NCBI GenBank assembly: GCA_029245525.1
Contig: JAQWPD010000074.1
Location: 1-55,875 of the forward strand
DNA from: Gammaproteobacteria bacterium
GTDB taxonomy: Bacteria > Pseudomonadota > Gammaproteobacteria > Steroidobacterales > GCA-2729495
DNA length: 55,875 bases
Direction of reading: 5' to 3'
Shown: one piece after another, positions 26,801 to 35,174 of the stretch
How positions within the stretch are numbered: position 1 is the stretch's first letter
Layout of the letters: each line of letters starts with the position of its first letter
The notes under the pieces: model-generated
Seen by the model: the letters and a program-made list of their open reading frames with translations, nothing else
What the model was told of the DNA's origin: nothing
The model's database searches: none
Position numbers and translations under genes: made by a program

Positions 26801-27891
26801 TTGTTAAGATTTGCAAAATCAACATCCAACATAAAGCTACTAGGTCTATTGTCCGCATCCAGCAACACCTGTCCGTCAAAGCGCCCTGGTGGCCACTGCT
26901 GTTGGTAGCGTTGCAAAACAAATTTGCGCCCACTAAATTGCCAACTCTGATTATCACGCTCGAAACTCACTTCGCCGGCAACTTGCTCATAGACAATAGG
27001 CTCTGCATCGGGAAGCGCTATCCGCACATCCTGCAAGTCAACGTCGACATCGATAGCAAGTGGCAGGCCTCCTCGTAATCTCGCTGAAATAAAGCCAGCG
27101 CCGGCACCACTCAAAACCGGCGACATCTCATCCGGCAATAAACTGACCCATTGCCCAATATCGAGATCTGGAACATCAATCTCAATCGACCAAGTTGCGC
27201 CCTGAACGGAGTGCTCACTGTCTAACAATGCGACCAGGTCGGCCTCAGCCACAAAGCTGATACCCTCACCAAAACGCTGCTCTGGCTGGACTAATCCGAT
27301 CAACTCAAGAATGCCATCGTCCAGCTCTCCCTCAAGCTCATCAATACGAAAGTCCGCTGGTGGTTGATTCAGATACTGGTCGTCGAATCCTACTGTCACA
27401 TTGTTCAACCATAACGAGGTATCAGGCAAATCATCGACATCCAATCCGTCGCTAGCCCGCGTCCGAATCCAATCTGCCAGAGTACGACCCTGTAACAATA
27501 GACGGCCCTCAGTATCACGAATAAAATCAAGACGAACACCACTGATTTGTGTATGGCTCGGCAGTACGGTCTGATGCAGGATCAAAGCAGCCATATCGAG
27601 GCTAATTTTAACCTCTTCCGCGTAGACCACTTCGGAGCCCTCTTCCGGCAATGAAATACGGGTCTGCTGCAATCTCAGTTCCGGACCATAACGCGATATG
27701 CCTGCACTAATCTGCCCGAAATCAACCTGAAAACCGGTTGCCCTCTCTGCCAGACGCTGAATATCACCTTGATACTGGGGAATTTGTGGCAACAATAAGC
27801 GGGCAACACCAACCAACAGTGCCAGCACAATTAAAACCGTCGCCATAAATGGCAGCAGTAATCTTTTTAGCAACCCAAAAAACTGCTTCAT
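23875..27891 (-). CDS. yhdP: AsmA-like phospholipid-transport protein YhdP
   Basis: 1338-aa envelope protein (E. coli YhdP 1266 aa). One N-terminal membrane anchor (residues about 10-35, LLLPFMATVLIVLALLVGVA) is followed by a very long periplasmic beta-rich region of the AsmA/TamB bridge type; the C-terminal AsmA-like block (TFGFRVENGQVLNVDPGSGR) is clear. In E. coli YhdP acts with TamB and YdbH to move phospholipids to the outer membrane. It starts at ATG 27891, 3 nt after the rng stop, so the two are coupled. Confidence 0.93.
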   Translation of the reverse strand: MKQFFGLLKRLLLPFMATVLIVLALLVGVARLLLPQIPQYQGDIQRLAERATGFQVDFGQISAGISRYGPELRLQQTRISLPEEGSEVVYAEEVKISLDMAALILHQTVLPSHTQISGVRLDFIRDTEGRLLLQGRTLADWIRTRASDGLDVDDLPDTSLWLNNVTVGFDDQYLNQPPADFRIDELEGELDDGILELIGLVQPEQRFGEGISFVAEADLVALLDSEHSVQGATWSIEIDVPDLDIGQWVSLLPDEMSPVLSGAGAGFISARLRGGLPLAIDVDVDLQDVRIALPDAEPIVYEQVAGEVSFERDNQSWQFSGRKFVLQRYQQQWPPGRFDGQVLLDADNRPSSFMLDVDFANLNNLMPLGTAFARRQLESIGFGGQLGGRLAGVRLRGSLIDGNVSNLSVRGAFTNVSYVNESVGINIAGVSGNIDGGIESGQLNIDIRNGRFQLDDFFREAINAERLDTQVLWSTSDDGLLVEAAAIELQTPYGTGSGELSLFKAVDDNSGWIMDFSAVASSDEVPRVIPNLPTKIPAVVLDWLEDAVLAGEVNDVRFRFLGDLSKFPYATAEEGEFSVVVPFEKGALAFAPGWPQLEDLSGELVFDGISMFSTRNEGSIAGTVFSNINAQMPDMRDGKLTVDASVSTGFPQVLRLLRESFIGNVLGPILNDVTASGDVSGIVRLYLPVNALADYRLNASLLVSDAMMSLRGIDYPVTELNGPVELDRTRLSSKSIDGRFLGQPISIALRHPMSSEAGLTQVVEVSGETPMPDISAALRIPLPNRYTGSIAWESQVLFPALDAGDSRQFEILVESDLQGLAIDMPAPLFKTAGVADPLTASVRFPTSGVLDVLANSKSGISANLRFEKANFGWAFQSAALNVGALIPKLPETPGLAVSGTFDGLSIEEWLSVASEYARTADSGKSGEGNFLREVDIYAKDLQFFGYRFPDSTVSALQAQGVWNLDIDGPRASGSLAVPSDFSGDKPLVGDMSRLVLQNENDDSVDPNAATTDNFIDPRDFPSLSIQIASFIIDDMNFGKLDASVWRTDRGLKAERIVTSSDTFNITIDGDWIITDPFNLTPRTSMSMKLESTDVAQTLSQLGYEPLVAAKRGVANADLTWNGQPGSGLMYESKGTFGFRVENGQVLNVDPGSGRLLGLLSFSSLPRRLSLDFRDVFDEGLGFDKLKGSFSLDKGLAYTCDVAMDGSVTDMAIIGSSNLFDQQYDQLAVVRPHMSNVIPLGTAVVAGPMIGAAVWLASAIFKEPLSSIGETYYDIAGGWADPQIVKVKRNDIDTDRFKNCKDTLPKFSDSDLAALRELRFSEDVISPTSESSTDTSLPK

Positions 27892-27894
27892 ATG

Positions 27895-29370
27895 CTATAC
27901 CGGCACCACATCAAATTCATGCTGCGCGCTAAATGCCTGCGCTTGCAGTCGTATGGTCTTACCTGTCAATTCTGATAGCCGAGCAAGCCCTGAAGACTCT
28001 TCGTCAAGCAACATCTCAACGACATTGTCATGAGCAATAACCATCAACTCCTTAACCTCAAATTGCCCATGCTGCCGCATGATCTCGCGGAAAATCTCAT
28101 AGCAGACTGTTTCAGATGCCTTTATATAACCTACCGATCTGCAAGTTGGACAAGGCTCGCACATCACATGCTCCAGGCTCTCACGCGTTCGCTTCCGGGT
28201 CATTTCGACTAAGCCTAAGGGCGAAATCTGAGCTATTTTTGTAGTGGCATGATCCGCAGCCAGCGCTTTATCTAAGGCGACCAGAATCTGGTCCTGATGC
28301 GACCTGACATCCATATCAATAAAATCAACTATAATAATACCGCCAACATTGCGCAGGCGAAGCTGCCTGGCAATAGCCTCAGCCGCTTCCAGATTAGTAA
28401 GGAACGCCGTTTCGGCAGGGCTGCTCTGGCCAACGAAACGACCGCTATTAACATCAACGGTCGTCATCGCTTCAGTCTGATCAAAGATCAGATAACCACC
28501 CGATTTAAGATTCACTTTACGGCACAATGCTCCCTGTATTTCGTCTTCAATACCGTACAAATCAAGAATCGGTCGATGCCCCGAATACAGTTCCATAGTT
28601 GGTTTGGAGTCAGACAGAAAACTGTCTGAGAAACGCTGCATTGTGGCCAGACAATCTTCAGAATCAACGAGCACTCTATCGAGATCAGGGTGCAACATAT
28701 CGCGCACAACTCTAGCGGCCAGCGGTAAATCTTCATGAATCAAATTACCCGCTTTTGCCTCTTTGTACTTAAGACCGATGAACTCCCAAAGCTTTTGCAA
28801 TACCAGAGCATCGGCTTCCAATGCTTCAGCACTGGCGCCCTCAGCTGCAGTGCGAAGAATATATCCATTTACGACTTGGTCGGGAAGTAAGCCTGCGGCC
28901 AGCTCTCGCAGTCGCTCTCGCTCGGCTTCCACTTCGATGCGTGCCGAAACGCCCAGAGTCGGGCGCCCAGGAAGCATCACCAAATAACGCGATGGGATAG
29001 TAATGAATGCGGTCAAACGCGCGCCCTTGTTGCCCAAAGGCTCCTTAATCACCTGCACCAGAACCTCCTGGCCGTCTCGGAGTAATCGCGATATATCGGT
29101 TTTGCCTATATCACCCCCTTTGAGCATGGGCGCACTCGGTGAAGCGGCGATATCGGATGCATGCAGGAATGCGGTTCGAGTGAGGCCAATATCAATAAAG
29201 GCAGCCTGCATACCTGGCAGCACCCGCATGACTTTGCCTTTATAGATATTGCCTAGTACGGCGCTTCCCTGAGCCTGTCGTTCGATGAGAAAATCCTGCA
29301 ACACTCCATCAGAAATCAGTGCGGCGCGAACTTCGCGCGACCCGGCATTGATAAGAATTTCTTCTTTCAC
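27895..29370 (-). CDS. rng: Ribonuclease G
   Basis: Single-strand endoribonuclease that matures the 16S rRNA 5' end and decays some mRNAs. The protein has 491 aa (E. coli 489). An S1 domain near residues 35-120 (NIYKGKVMRVLPGMQAAFID) is followed by the RNase E/G core with the catalytic Asp residues in TTVDVNSG and IIIVDFIDM, and the Zn-link Cys in CEPCPTC. It lacks the long RNase E tail. The GTG start at 29370 follows the maf TAA with no gap. Confidence 0.96.
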   Translation of the reverse strand: MKEEILINAGSREVRAALISDGVLQDFLIERQAQGSAVLGNIYKGKVMRVLPGMQAAFIDIGLTRTAFLHASDIAASPSAPMLKGGDIGKTDISRLLRDGQEVLVQVIKEPLGNKGARLTAFITIPSRYLVMLPGRPTLGVSARIEVEAERERLRELAAGLLPDQVVNGYILRTAAEGASAEALEADALVLQKLWEFIGLKYKEAKAGNLIHEDLPLAARVVRDMLHPDLDRVLVDSEDCLATMQRFSDSFLSDSKPTMELYSGHRPILDLYGIEDEIQGALCRKVNLKSGGYLIFDQTEAMTTVDVNSGRFVGQSSPAETAFLTNLEAAEAIARQLRLRNVGGIIIVDFIDMDVRSHQDQILVALDKALAADHATTKIAQISPLGLVEMTRKRTRESLEHVMCEPCPTCRSVGYIKASETVCYEIFREIMRQHGQFEVKELMVIAHDNVVEMLLDEESSGLARLSELTGKTIRLQAQAFSAQHEFDVVPV

Positions 29371-29982
29371 TTAGTGAACTGCCTTGCCGAACAGCTGATA
29401 ACCGAAGCGCTCCAGCAAACGACCCGTTTCAAATAACGGCAACCCCATAACACCGGAGTAACTGCCTGAAATATTTTCGATAAACAGCGCTGCATGCCCC
29501 TGAATCGCATACGCACCGGCCTTATCGGATGACTCACCGAGCGCCCAGTAAGCCATCATTTCCGCATCACTGATGCGCCGGAAGCTAACCTGGGTTCTAT
29601 TAAGGTCGAACAACTCATCATTACTGCCAACCAGGGCAATAGCACTCAAAACTTCATGGGTATTATCGGAAAGCTTCCGTAGCATAGCGAGAGCATCCTC
29701 TTTGCTCTCGGGCTTACCAAGAATCTGTCCGTCAATTACGATGGCTGTATCAGCGCCAAGCACTGGCATATTGTGTGACTCTAATTTGCTTGCGGCTGCG
29801 CGTGCTTTCCCCACCGCCATACGAAAAACATAGTCTTCAGGCTTTTCACTAGCCTGAAGACTCTCATCTATATCGGCAGGGACCTGCTCAAATTTCATAC
29901 CGAGCTGCTGCAGTAACTCACAACGCCGCGGCGACCGGGATGCCAGATAGATAAAATTTGTACCGTGCTTCGCGTTACTCAC
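29371..29982 (-). CDS. maf: Maf-type dTTP/UTP pyrophosphatase (YhdE)
   Basis: House-cleaning nucleotide pyrophosphatase. The protein has 203 aa. YLASRSPRRCELLQQLG at the N-terminus, VLGADTAIV (catalytic Asp) and GAYAIQGHAALFIENISGSY are family hallmarks; the GAYAIQG form fits the YhdE subgroup acting on dTTP and UTP. It starts at GTG 29982, six bases after the rlmH stop, and ends flush against rng. Confidence 0.94.
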   Translation of the reverse strand: MSNAKHGTNFIYLASRSPRRCELLQQLGMKFEQVPADIDESLQASEKPEDYVFRMAVGKARAAASKLESHNMPVLGADTAIVIDGQILGKPESKEDALAMLRKLSDNTHEVLSAIALVGSNDELFDLNRTQVSFRRISDAEMMAYWALGESSDKAGAYAIQGHAALFIENISGSYSGVMGLPLFETGRLLERFGYQLFGKAVH

Positions 29983-29988
29983 AATTGC

Positions 29989-30459
29989 TTATTCCCGATG
30001 ATACGGATGACCCTGCAGTATCGTCCATCCTCGATAAATCTGCTCGCACACCTGAACCCTAACCATTGCGTGAGGGAGCGTTAGCTGTGATAGAGACCAG
30101 GTTTGATCTGCACGCGCCTTGCATTCTGGTGACAAGCCATCCGCGCCACCAATAAGAAAGGTAACCTGCTTATAGGTGCTTTGCCACCTGCCCATTTCAA
30201 CGGCCAGCTGTTTAGACCCCCATTGGCGACCACGCTCATCAAGCGCCACAACATAATGGTCTGGCTGCAACTGCTTCATCATTTTGCCGCCCTCCCGCTG
30301 CATAGCCCTAGCAACAGGCATAGCGGCACTTCGAGTGACCGCCGGAATTTCTATCAGCTCGGGGTGAAAATGCTTTGGCAGACGCTGCTGATAAAACTTG
30401 AAGCCATCGCTAACCCAAGAGGGCATACGATGTCCAACTGCCACGATAGATATCTTCAA
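29989..30459 (-). CDS. rlmH: 23S rRNA (pseudouridine1915-N3)-methyltransferase RlmH
   Basis: SPOUT methyltransferase modifying helix 69 of 23S rRNA. The protein has 156 aa (E. coli 155). VALDERGRQWGSKQLA, TFLIGGADGLS and LSQLTLPHAMVRV form the knotted SAM site, and the C-terminus ends HPYHRE. The start is TTG 30459 (MKISIVAVG), matching the family N-terminus. It lies 17 nt after rsfS. Confidence 0.96.
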   Translation of the reverse strand: MKISIVAVGHRMPSWVSDGFKFYQQRLPKHFHPELIEIPAVTRSAAMPVARAMQREGGKMMKQLQPDHYVVALDERGRQWGSKQLAVEMGRWQSTYKQVTFLIGGADGLSPECKARADQTWSLSQLTLPHAMVRVQVCEQIYRGWTILQGHPYHRE

Positions 30460-30476
30460 CGTGGGTTACCGCGCCA

Positions 30477-30833
30477 CTAGCTAGGGGGCGTATCCGCAGC
30501 TTCAGAAAATGGTCGAACAGACCAAAGATCTTCCAGCTTATAAAACTCGCGCACGGCTGGTTGCATAACGTGCACAATCACATCCCCCAGATCGATAAGC
30601 ACCCACTCAGAACCTTCTCTTCCTTCGACCCCTATGGGTGTAGCGCCAAATTTTTTAGCGGCATCTAATAAATTCTCAGAAACTGATCGCACATGCCGAC
30701 CCGATGTTCCGCTGGCAACTACAAGGTGGTCAGCTATGGTGGTGAATTTTCCGACATTCAGAACTGCAATGTCCTTGGCTTTGAGCTCTTCTAGTTCTGC
30801 GCAGATGAACTTCAAAAGTGCGTTGCTATTCAT
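30477..30833 (-). CDS. rsfS: Ribosomal silencing factor RsfS
   Basis: Binds L14 and blocks subunit joining when nutrients are scarce. The protein has 118 aa (E. coli 105). ELKAKDIAVLNV, DHLVVASGTSGRHVRSV and GREGSEWVLIDLGDVIVHVM are the family core. It starts at ATG 30833 with GAGAGGA upstream. It lies between nadD and rlmH, the conserved order. Confidence 0.95.
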   Translation of the reverse strand: MNSNALLKFICAELEELKAKDIAVLNVGKFTTIADHLVVASGTSGRHVRSVSENLLDAAKKFGATPIGVEGREGSEWVLIDLGDVIVHVMQPAVREFYKLEDLWSVRPFSEAADTPPS

Positions 30834-30848
30834 TCTTCCTCTCTCGTA

Positions 30849-31499
30849 TTATAAAACTCCGCGGCTATAACAACCCGAGTTCTTGGCAAGCTCCCCGACC
30901 TCGTCAGGCAACAAAAACTCCGTTCCTAAACCGTCGGCAATAAGCTGCCTAATGGCTGAAGAAGAAATTTCTAATTGTGTTACCTCATGCACAAAAATCC
31001 TACCCGCTAAGAAGGCATTCAGATCTGCCGCTTCATTGGTCTGCCTTTCCTTCATCAAGCCAGACAATTGGTCATCGACGTGCAATTGGCTGCCGGGCCT
31101 ATGCACTACAACAATATGTGCAAGAGACAGTATATCCTGCCACCTGTGCCATTGGGGAAAACTTAGCCAGGCATCCATGCCAATGATTAAACAAAGTGGG
31201 GTATCGGGCAGCTCCTGTCGTATCTGCAACAGCGTATCTACTGTGTATGAAGGTCCTGCACGATCCAATTCGCGCTCATCCAAAGAAAAGCCGGGATAAT
31301 CATTGATAGCAGCCTTGAGCATGCTTATTCTGAGCGCTGCCGAAGCGCGGGCCGCCGCCTTCAAAGGTGAAACTGCGCAAGGCACAAACCGCACATCCTT
31401 CAGCCTCAATACCTGCTGCAATTCCGATGCGGTCCGCAAATGCCCGTAATGGACCGGATCGAAAGTACCGCCAAAAATGCCTATTACAGTTTGCGTCAT
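30849..31499 (-). CDS. nadD: Nicotinate-mononucleotide adenylyltransferase
   Basis: Makes deamido-NAD in NAD synthesis. The protein has 216 aa (E. coli 213). GIFGGTFDPVHYGHL has the GxFxPxHxGH nucleotidyltransferase loop, and ISSSAIRQL is the second ATP motif. It starts at ATG 31499. It follows holA by 48 nt and precedes rsfS by 15 nt. Confidence 0.96.
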   Translation of the reverse strand: MTQTVIGIFGGTFDPVHYGHLRTASELQQVLRLKDVRFVPCAVSPLKAAARASAALRISMLKAAINDYPGFSLDERELDRAGPSYTVDTLLQIRQELPDTPLCLIIGMDAWLSFPQWHRWQDILSLAHIVVVHRPGSQLHVDDQLSGLMKERQTNEAADLNAFLAGRIFVHEVTQLEISSSAIRQLIADGLGTEFLLPDEVGELAKNSGCYSRGVL

Positions 31500-31547
31500 A
31501 TGCGTGATACCGCGATTGCTGTTGCGATGATGATCTGCGACACGGAG

Positions 31548-32582
31548 TTAGGCTGACAGCTGACCTCGGGCGCCTTCTTCAGGAGCTCCGATCGCGTACA
31601 ACAACTCTAACAAAGCATCCCAAGCCGAACCGTAGTGAGCACCCTTAACAATTCTATCGGCGGTAACTGCGGCTTGTAACAAATAATTGATACTCTCACG
31701 ATTGTGTTTTCGCAAACACTGCTTCGTGAGTTGTTGTCTGGCACTCCAGATTCCAGATTGTTTCATCGCCACACCTTCCGGAACACCCTGATCGACCTTT
31801 AACCAAACCGATGCAACTGACATAGACTCGCGTACCAATGCCCATAGAGTTAGTGCCGGAGCAATGCCTTCCGCACGCAGCCCATAAAGTATCCTAACAG
31901 CACGTGTAACATCGCCTTGCAAAGCAACGTCCGCAAGCTGGAATACATCGAAGCGTGCACCATCCGCAACAGACTCGATGGCTAACTCAAGGCTGACATG
32001 CGAACTGGTTGCCAGCAAGCAGAGCTTATTAATTTCCTGGCGCGCCGCGAGCAAATTACCCTCAACCCGATGAACCAGCAGCTCGACAACCTCGCGATCA
32101 TAGGTTAATGACTGGCGCTGTAAGTTCTTTTCGATCCACGCCGGCAACTGAGCAACCGATATAGGGCGAACAATTACGGTAATCACAGAATCAATGAGCT
32201 TACCGACCCACTTGCTTTTGGCCGTTGTGCTATCGAACTGCTCCGCGATTATAAGCAGCAAGGTATCGGGCGGCGGCTTAGCGGCAAGTTCAGCAAGCAT
32301 CGGGCCACCCACCCGGCCCGGCTTGCCCGTGGGTAAGCGGATTTCGACAATTCTGCGACTGGCAAACAAGGACATATTGCTGGCGCTATTGCGGATTAAA
32401 TCCCAATCAAATCCTGTGCCAACAACAAAAACTTCTCTATCCTCATAGCCTTCTTTGCGCGCGCGCGCGCGAATTCCATCCAGCGCCTCGCCAATCAACA
32501 GGGGCTCATCGCCCGCAACAAAGTAGACCTCGGCCAGACTATCTTTAAGCTGTTTATTTAGCTGTGGCAGCGATATCTTCAC
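31548..32582 (-). CDS. holA: DNA polymerase III delta subunit
   Basis: Clamp-loader subunit that opens the sliding clamp. The protein has 344 aa (E. coli 343). VYFVAGDEPLLIGEALDGI opens the AAA-like domain, and EGNLLAARQEINKLCLL and GDVTRAVRILYGLRAEG are typical. The GTG start at 32582 overlaps the Trm112-like stop (GTGA). A (GC)7G run at 32457-32471 codes for its RARAR segment. Confidence 0.95.
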   Translation of the reverse strand: MKISLPQLNKQLKDSLAEVYFVAGDEPLLIGEALDGIRARARKEGYEDREVFVVGTGFDWDLIRNSASNMSLFASRRIVEIRLPTGKPGRVGGPMLAELAAKPPPDTLLLIIAEQFDSTTAKSKWVGKLIDSVITVIVRPISVAQLPAWIEKNLQRQSLTYDREVVELLVHRVEGNLLAARQEINKLCLLATSSHVSLELAIESVADGARFDVFQLADVALQGDVTRAVRILYGLRAEGIAPALTLWALVRESMSVASVWLKVDQGVPEGVAMKQSGIWSARQQLTKQCLRKHNRESINYLLQAAVTADRIVKGAHYGSAWDALLELLYAIGAPEEGARGQLSA

Positions 32583-32851
32583 CCTCGCTGGCCGCCAGCT
32601 GACTGAGACGCCAAGTCAACACAAGAGTCTTCGAGCAACACGGGCACGCCATCGATAACCGGGTAAACCCAACGGCCGCAAGCGGTTAATAAGGCCTCAT
32701 GCATAGGCTTATCGACACAGACACCGCCCCGGGTAAATAATTCTCCCCGGGCGATATCTTCATTCAGACCAGCAAGCTGATCTGCTGCAACAACAGATAA
32801 TGACTTGTGCGTAATCGGACAACACAGAATATTGAGCAGCGTCAAATCCAC
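32579..32851 (-). CDS. Trm112-like family protein
   Basis: 90-aa protein of the Trm112/YcaR-like (UPF0434-related) group. LLNILCCPITHKSL at the start and YPVIDGVPVLLEDSC at the end form the small beta fold. Compared with YcaR (about 60 aa) it has an insert of some 25 residues and lacks the second Cys of CPxC, so it probably does not bind zinc there. The role is unknown; eukaryotic Trm112 activates methyltransferases. It starts at GTG 32851 with AGGG upstream, and is coupled to holA by a 4-nt overlap. Confidence 0.8.
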   Translation of the reverse strand: MDLTLLNILCCPITHKSLSVVAADQLAGLNEDIARGELFTRGGVCVDKPMHEALLTACGRWVYPVIDGVPVLLEDSCVDLASQSAGGQRG

Positions 32852-32943
32852 TTAGTTAATCCCTGAAACAAATTAATAAAAAGCGCTTTCACGTACTATA
32901 TAACAGCTTAATCTGCAGGTGGTGCACCGGGGCTTAAAATGGG

Positions 32944-33198
32944 CTAATCACGGCCTTCTGAGGGCACCGTGCCGTGCAATGCGACGCGCCATGAGAACTC
33001 TAATGGCAATGGATCGGCGCCACAATGCCCCCAAGGGTGACAGCGCAGGACCCGACCCAATGCCAGGATCAGTCCCTGCGGATAACCGAAACGATCGAGA
33101 GCCTGATACGCGTATTCGGAACAGCTTGGGCTATAACGGCAATGCGGCCCGAGCAACGGGGATACGTAACGCTGATAGCCGCGTATCAGCCAGCGCAT
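32944..33198 (-). CDS. yidD: Membrane protein insertion efficiency factor YidD
   Basis: 84-aa amphipathic inner-membrane-associated protein assisting YidC-dependent insertion. LIRGYQRYVSPLLGPHCRY, SPSCSEYAYQA and LRCHPWGHCGADPLP are the family signatures. It is normally found between rnpA and yidC near the origin; here it sits between sufE and the Trm112-like gene. It starts at ATG 33198 without a clear ribosome site, 16 nt after sufE. Confidence 0.93.
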   Translation of the reverse strand: MRWLIRGYQRYVSPLLGPHCRYSPSCSEYAYQALDRFGYPQGLILALGRVLRCHPWGHCGADPLPLEFSWRVALHGTVPSEGRD

Positions 33199-33214
33199 TG
33201 GAGATGAGCCATAA

Positions 33215-33634
33215 TCACGCTGTCAGGCATATCTGCGCCTGCTCGCGAATAGAATTGATCATTGCCGCCAGTCCGTTGTTGCGGGTCGGGCTTAAATGCT
33301 CACTAAGGCCTATTGCGCGAATAAACTCCGGCGGGGTGCTCAAAATATCCGCCGCAGACTGCCCGCTGTATACACGCATAACCAAGGCTATCAGTCCCGA
33401 AACAATTGCAGAGTCGCTGGCTGCATCAAAATACAACAGGCCATGTTCTGATTTTGCCTTAAGCCAGACCTGGCTCTGACAACCATGAAGCTTGTTCTCG
33501 TCAGTACGATACTCTTCTGGGAACTCAGGCAATTGCCTCCCGAGGTCAATAATGTATTGGTAGCGGTCAAGCCAGTTATCAAATAGCTGGAACTCATCGA
33601 TAAGCTCTACCTGAATTTGCGCGACATTACTCAT
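33215..33634 (-). CDS. sufE: Cysteine desulfuration protein SufE
   Basis: Sulfur acceptor that stimulates SufS or CsdA desulfurases. The protein has 139 aa (E. coli 138). The active Cys is in LHGCQSQVWL, and LGLSEHLSPTRNNGL-type residues near the C-terminus (IGLSEHLSPTR) are conserved. It starts at ATG 33634. No suf operon is adjacent; its neighbours are cysS and yidD, which makes CsdE-like service possible. Confidence 0.93.
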   Translation of the reverse strand: MSNVAQIQVELIDEFQLFDNWLDRYQYIIDLGRQLPEFPEEYRTDENKLHGCQSQVWLKAKSEHGLLYFDAASDSAIVSGLIALVMRVYSGQSAADILSTPPEFIRAIGLSEHLSPTRNNGLAAMINSIREQAQICLTA

Positions 33635-33687
33635 ATGCGCACCATACGCCTTTAGATATATTCAGATTTCCGTCAGCAGCCATCACT

Positions 33688-35067
33688 TTAATCGCGATTA
33701 ATCTGCCAGCGCGTGCCGTCAGGTCCATCTTCAATAACCACGCCCATCGCGCTCAACTCATCTCTAATTTGATCTGCTCGCCCGTAGTCTTTATTGGTTC
33801 GTGCTGAAACTCTTTGCTCCAGCAATGCTTCAACTTTCGCCGAAAACTCTGCGTCATGATCTGTCGCAAACCAGACCTCGGGGTCTTCAGCAAGCAATCC
33901 AACAATATTGGCGCTGGCCCGCAATTGGCCGCCCAGCGAAGCCTGCTCCGCAACATCAGTCGACTTGTTCAGCTGGCGAGCTAGGTTAAACAATTCTGCA
34001 AATGCCTTTGGGGTGTTCAAGTCATCGGATAAGGCGTCAACAAACGCCGGAGACGGCCCTGTTTCTTGCCACGAAGCCTGCCACCCGGAGGTATTACGCA
34101 ACGCGGTGTAGAGTCGATCGAGCTTACGACAACTCTCGACCAGCAGATCATCTGACCAGTCCAGCGGTTGCCGATAGTGCCCACTGAGCAACGCCAAACG
34201 CACCGCTTCTCCAGGCGCATCCTTTAATAGGTCTCTTACCAGCACAACGTTACCAAGCGACTTGGACATTTTGGTCTGATCAACATTCACAAAGCCATTG
34301 TGCATCCAGTAACGACTGAATAACTTGCCGCCATGTGCGCAGGTGCTTTGTGCAATTTCATTTTCATGGTGAGGGAAAATCAGATCATTGCCACCACCAT
34401 GAATATCAATAGTCGGCCCTAGATGCTCGGCAGCCATCGCTGAGCACTCAATATGCCAGCCCGGACGACCCCTGCACCATGGACTGTCCCAGCCTGGCAT
34501 ATCATCACTTGACGGTTTCCACAGAACAAAATCGCCCGCATCTTCCTTATAAGGCGCTACGTCGACGCGTGCACCATCTATCAATTGCCGCGTATCGCGT
34601 CGCGACAAATGACCGTAGTCCGCGTATGAACTAACACGAAACAGCACATGACCTTCAGCAACATACGCATGGCCCTCCTTAATTAAGGTGGAAATCATCG
34701 CAATCATCTGAGGGATATGATCAGTAGCAAATGGCTCAATGTCCGGATCAAGAACGCCAAGAGCCTTGATATCTGCATGATAGGCGGCTGCATTTGTCTC
34801 AGCAATTTCTCGAATCGAAAGGCCCATTTCCTGCGCACGAGTGCTTATCTTGTCATCAATATCCGTAATATTGCGCGCATAGACCACCTCATATTGGATT
34901 CGCAGCAGACGCACGAGCACGTCAAACACAATGGCAGGCCTGGCATTCCCAATATGGGGCAGGTTGTAAACCGTTGGGCCACAGACATAAACAGTGACCT
35001 TAGGGGGGGCTGCCGGCTCAAAATGCTCTTTTTTCCGGTTCAGGGTGTTGTAGAGCTTAAGGTTCAT
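33688..35067 (-). CDS. cysS: Cysteinyl-tRNA synthetase
   Basis: Class I synthetase. The protein has 459 aa (E. coli 461). VCGPTVYNLPHIGNARP contains the zinc Cys and the HIGH-type motif, ITDIDDKI follows, and the KMSKS loop is TKMSKSLGN. GWHIECSAMA and IHGGGNDLIFPHHENE carry the other zinc ligands. It starts at ATG 35067, divergent from hisI, with sufE 53 nt downstream. Confidence 0.97.
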   Translation of the reverse strand: MNLKLYNTLNRKKEHFEPAAPPKVTVYVCGPTVYNLPHIGNARPAIVFDVLVRLLRIQYEVVYARNITDIDDKISTRAQEMGLSIREIAETNAAAYHADIKALGVLDPDIEPFATDHIPQMIAMISTLIKEGHAYVAEGHVLFRVSSYADYGHLSRRDTRQLIDGARVDVAPYKEDAGDFVLWKPSSDDMPGWDSPWCRGRPGWHIECSAMAAEHLGPTIDIHGGGNDLIFPHHENEIAQSTCAHGGKLFSRYWMHNGFVNVDQTKMSKSLGNVVLVRDLLKDAPGEAVRLALLSGHYRQPLDWSDDLLVESCRKLDRLYTALRNTSGWQASWQETGPSPAFVDALSDDLNTPKAFAELFNLARQLNKSTDVAEQASLGGQLRASANIVGLLAEDPEVWFATDHDAEFSAKVEALLEQRVSARTNKDYGRADQIRDELSAMGVVIEDGPDGTRWQINRD

Positions 35068-35174
35068 AAGGGTATCTTTCTTTACAGCCAGCTATAATAA
35101 CAATCATTGAGACAATGCCCACCTTGGTGAAGAGTTATGTTTTCACGATGTGGTCAACCCCCGGAGACGATACA

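Noticed and set aside
32919-33479. 186-aa open frame on the plus strand
   Set aside because: Antisense to yidD and the sufE 3' half, both recognised families; its residue pattern is that of a shadow frame.
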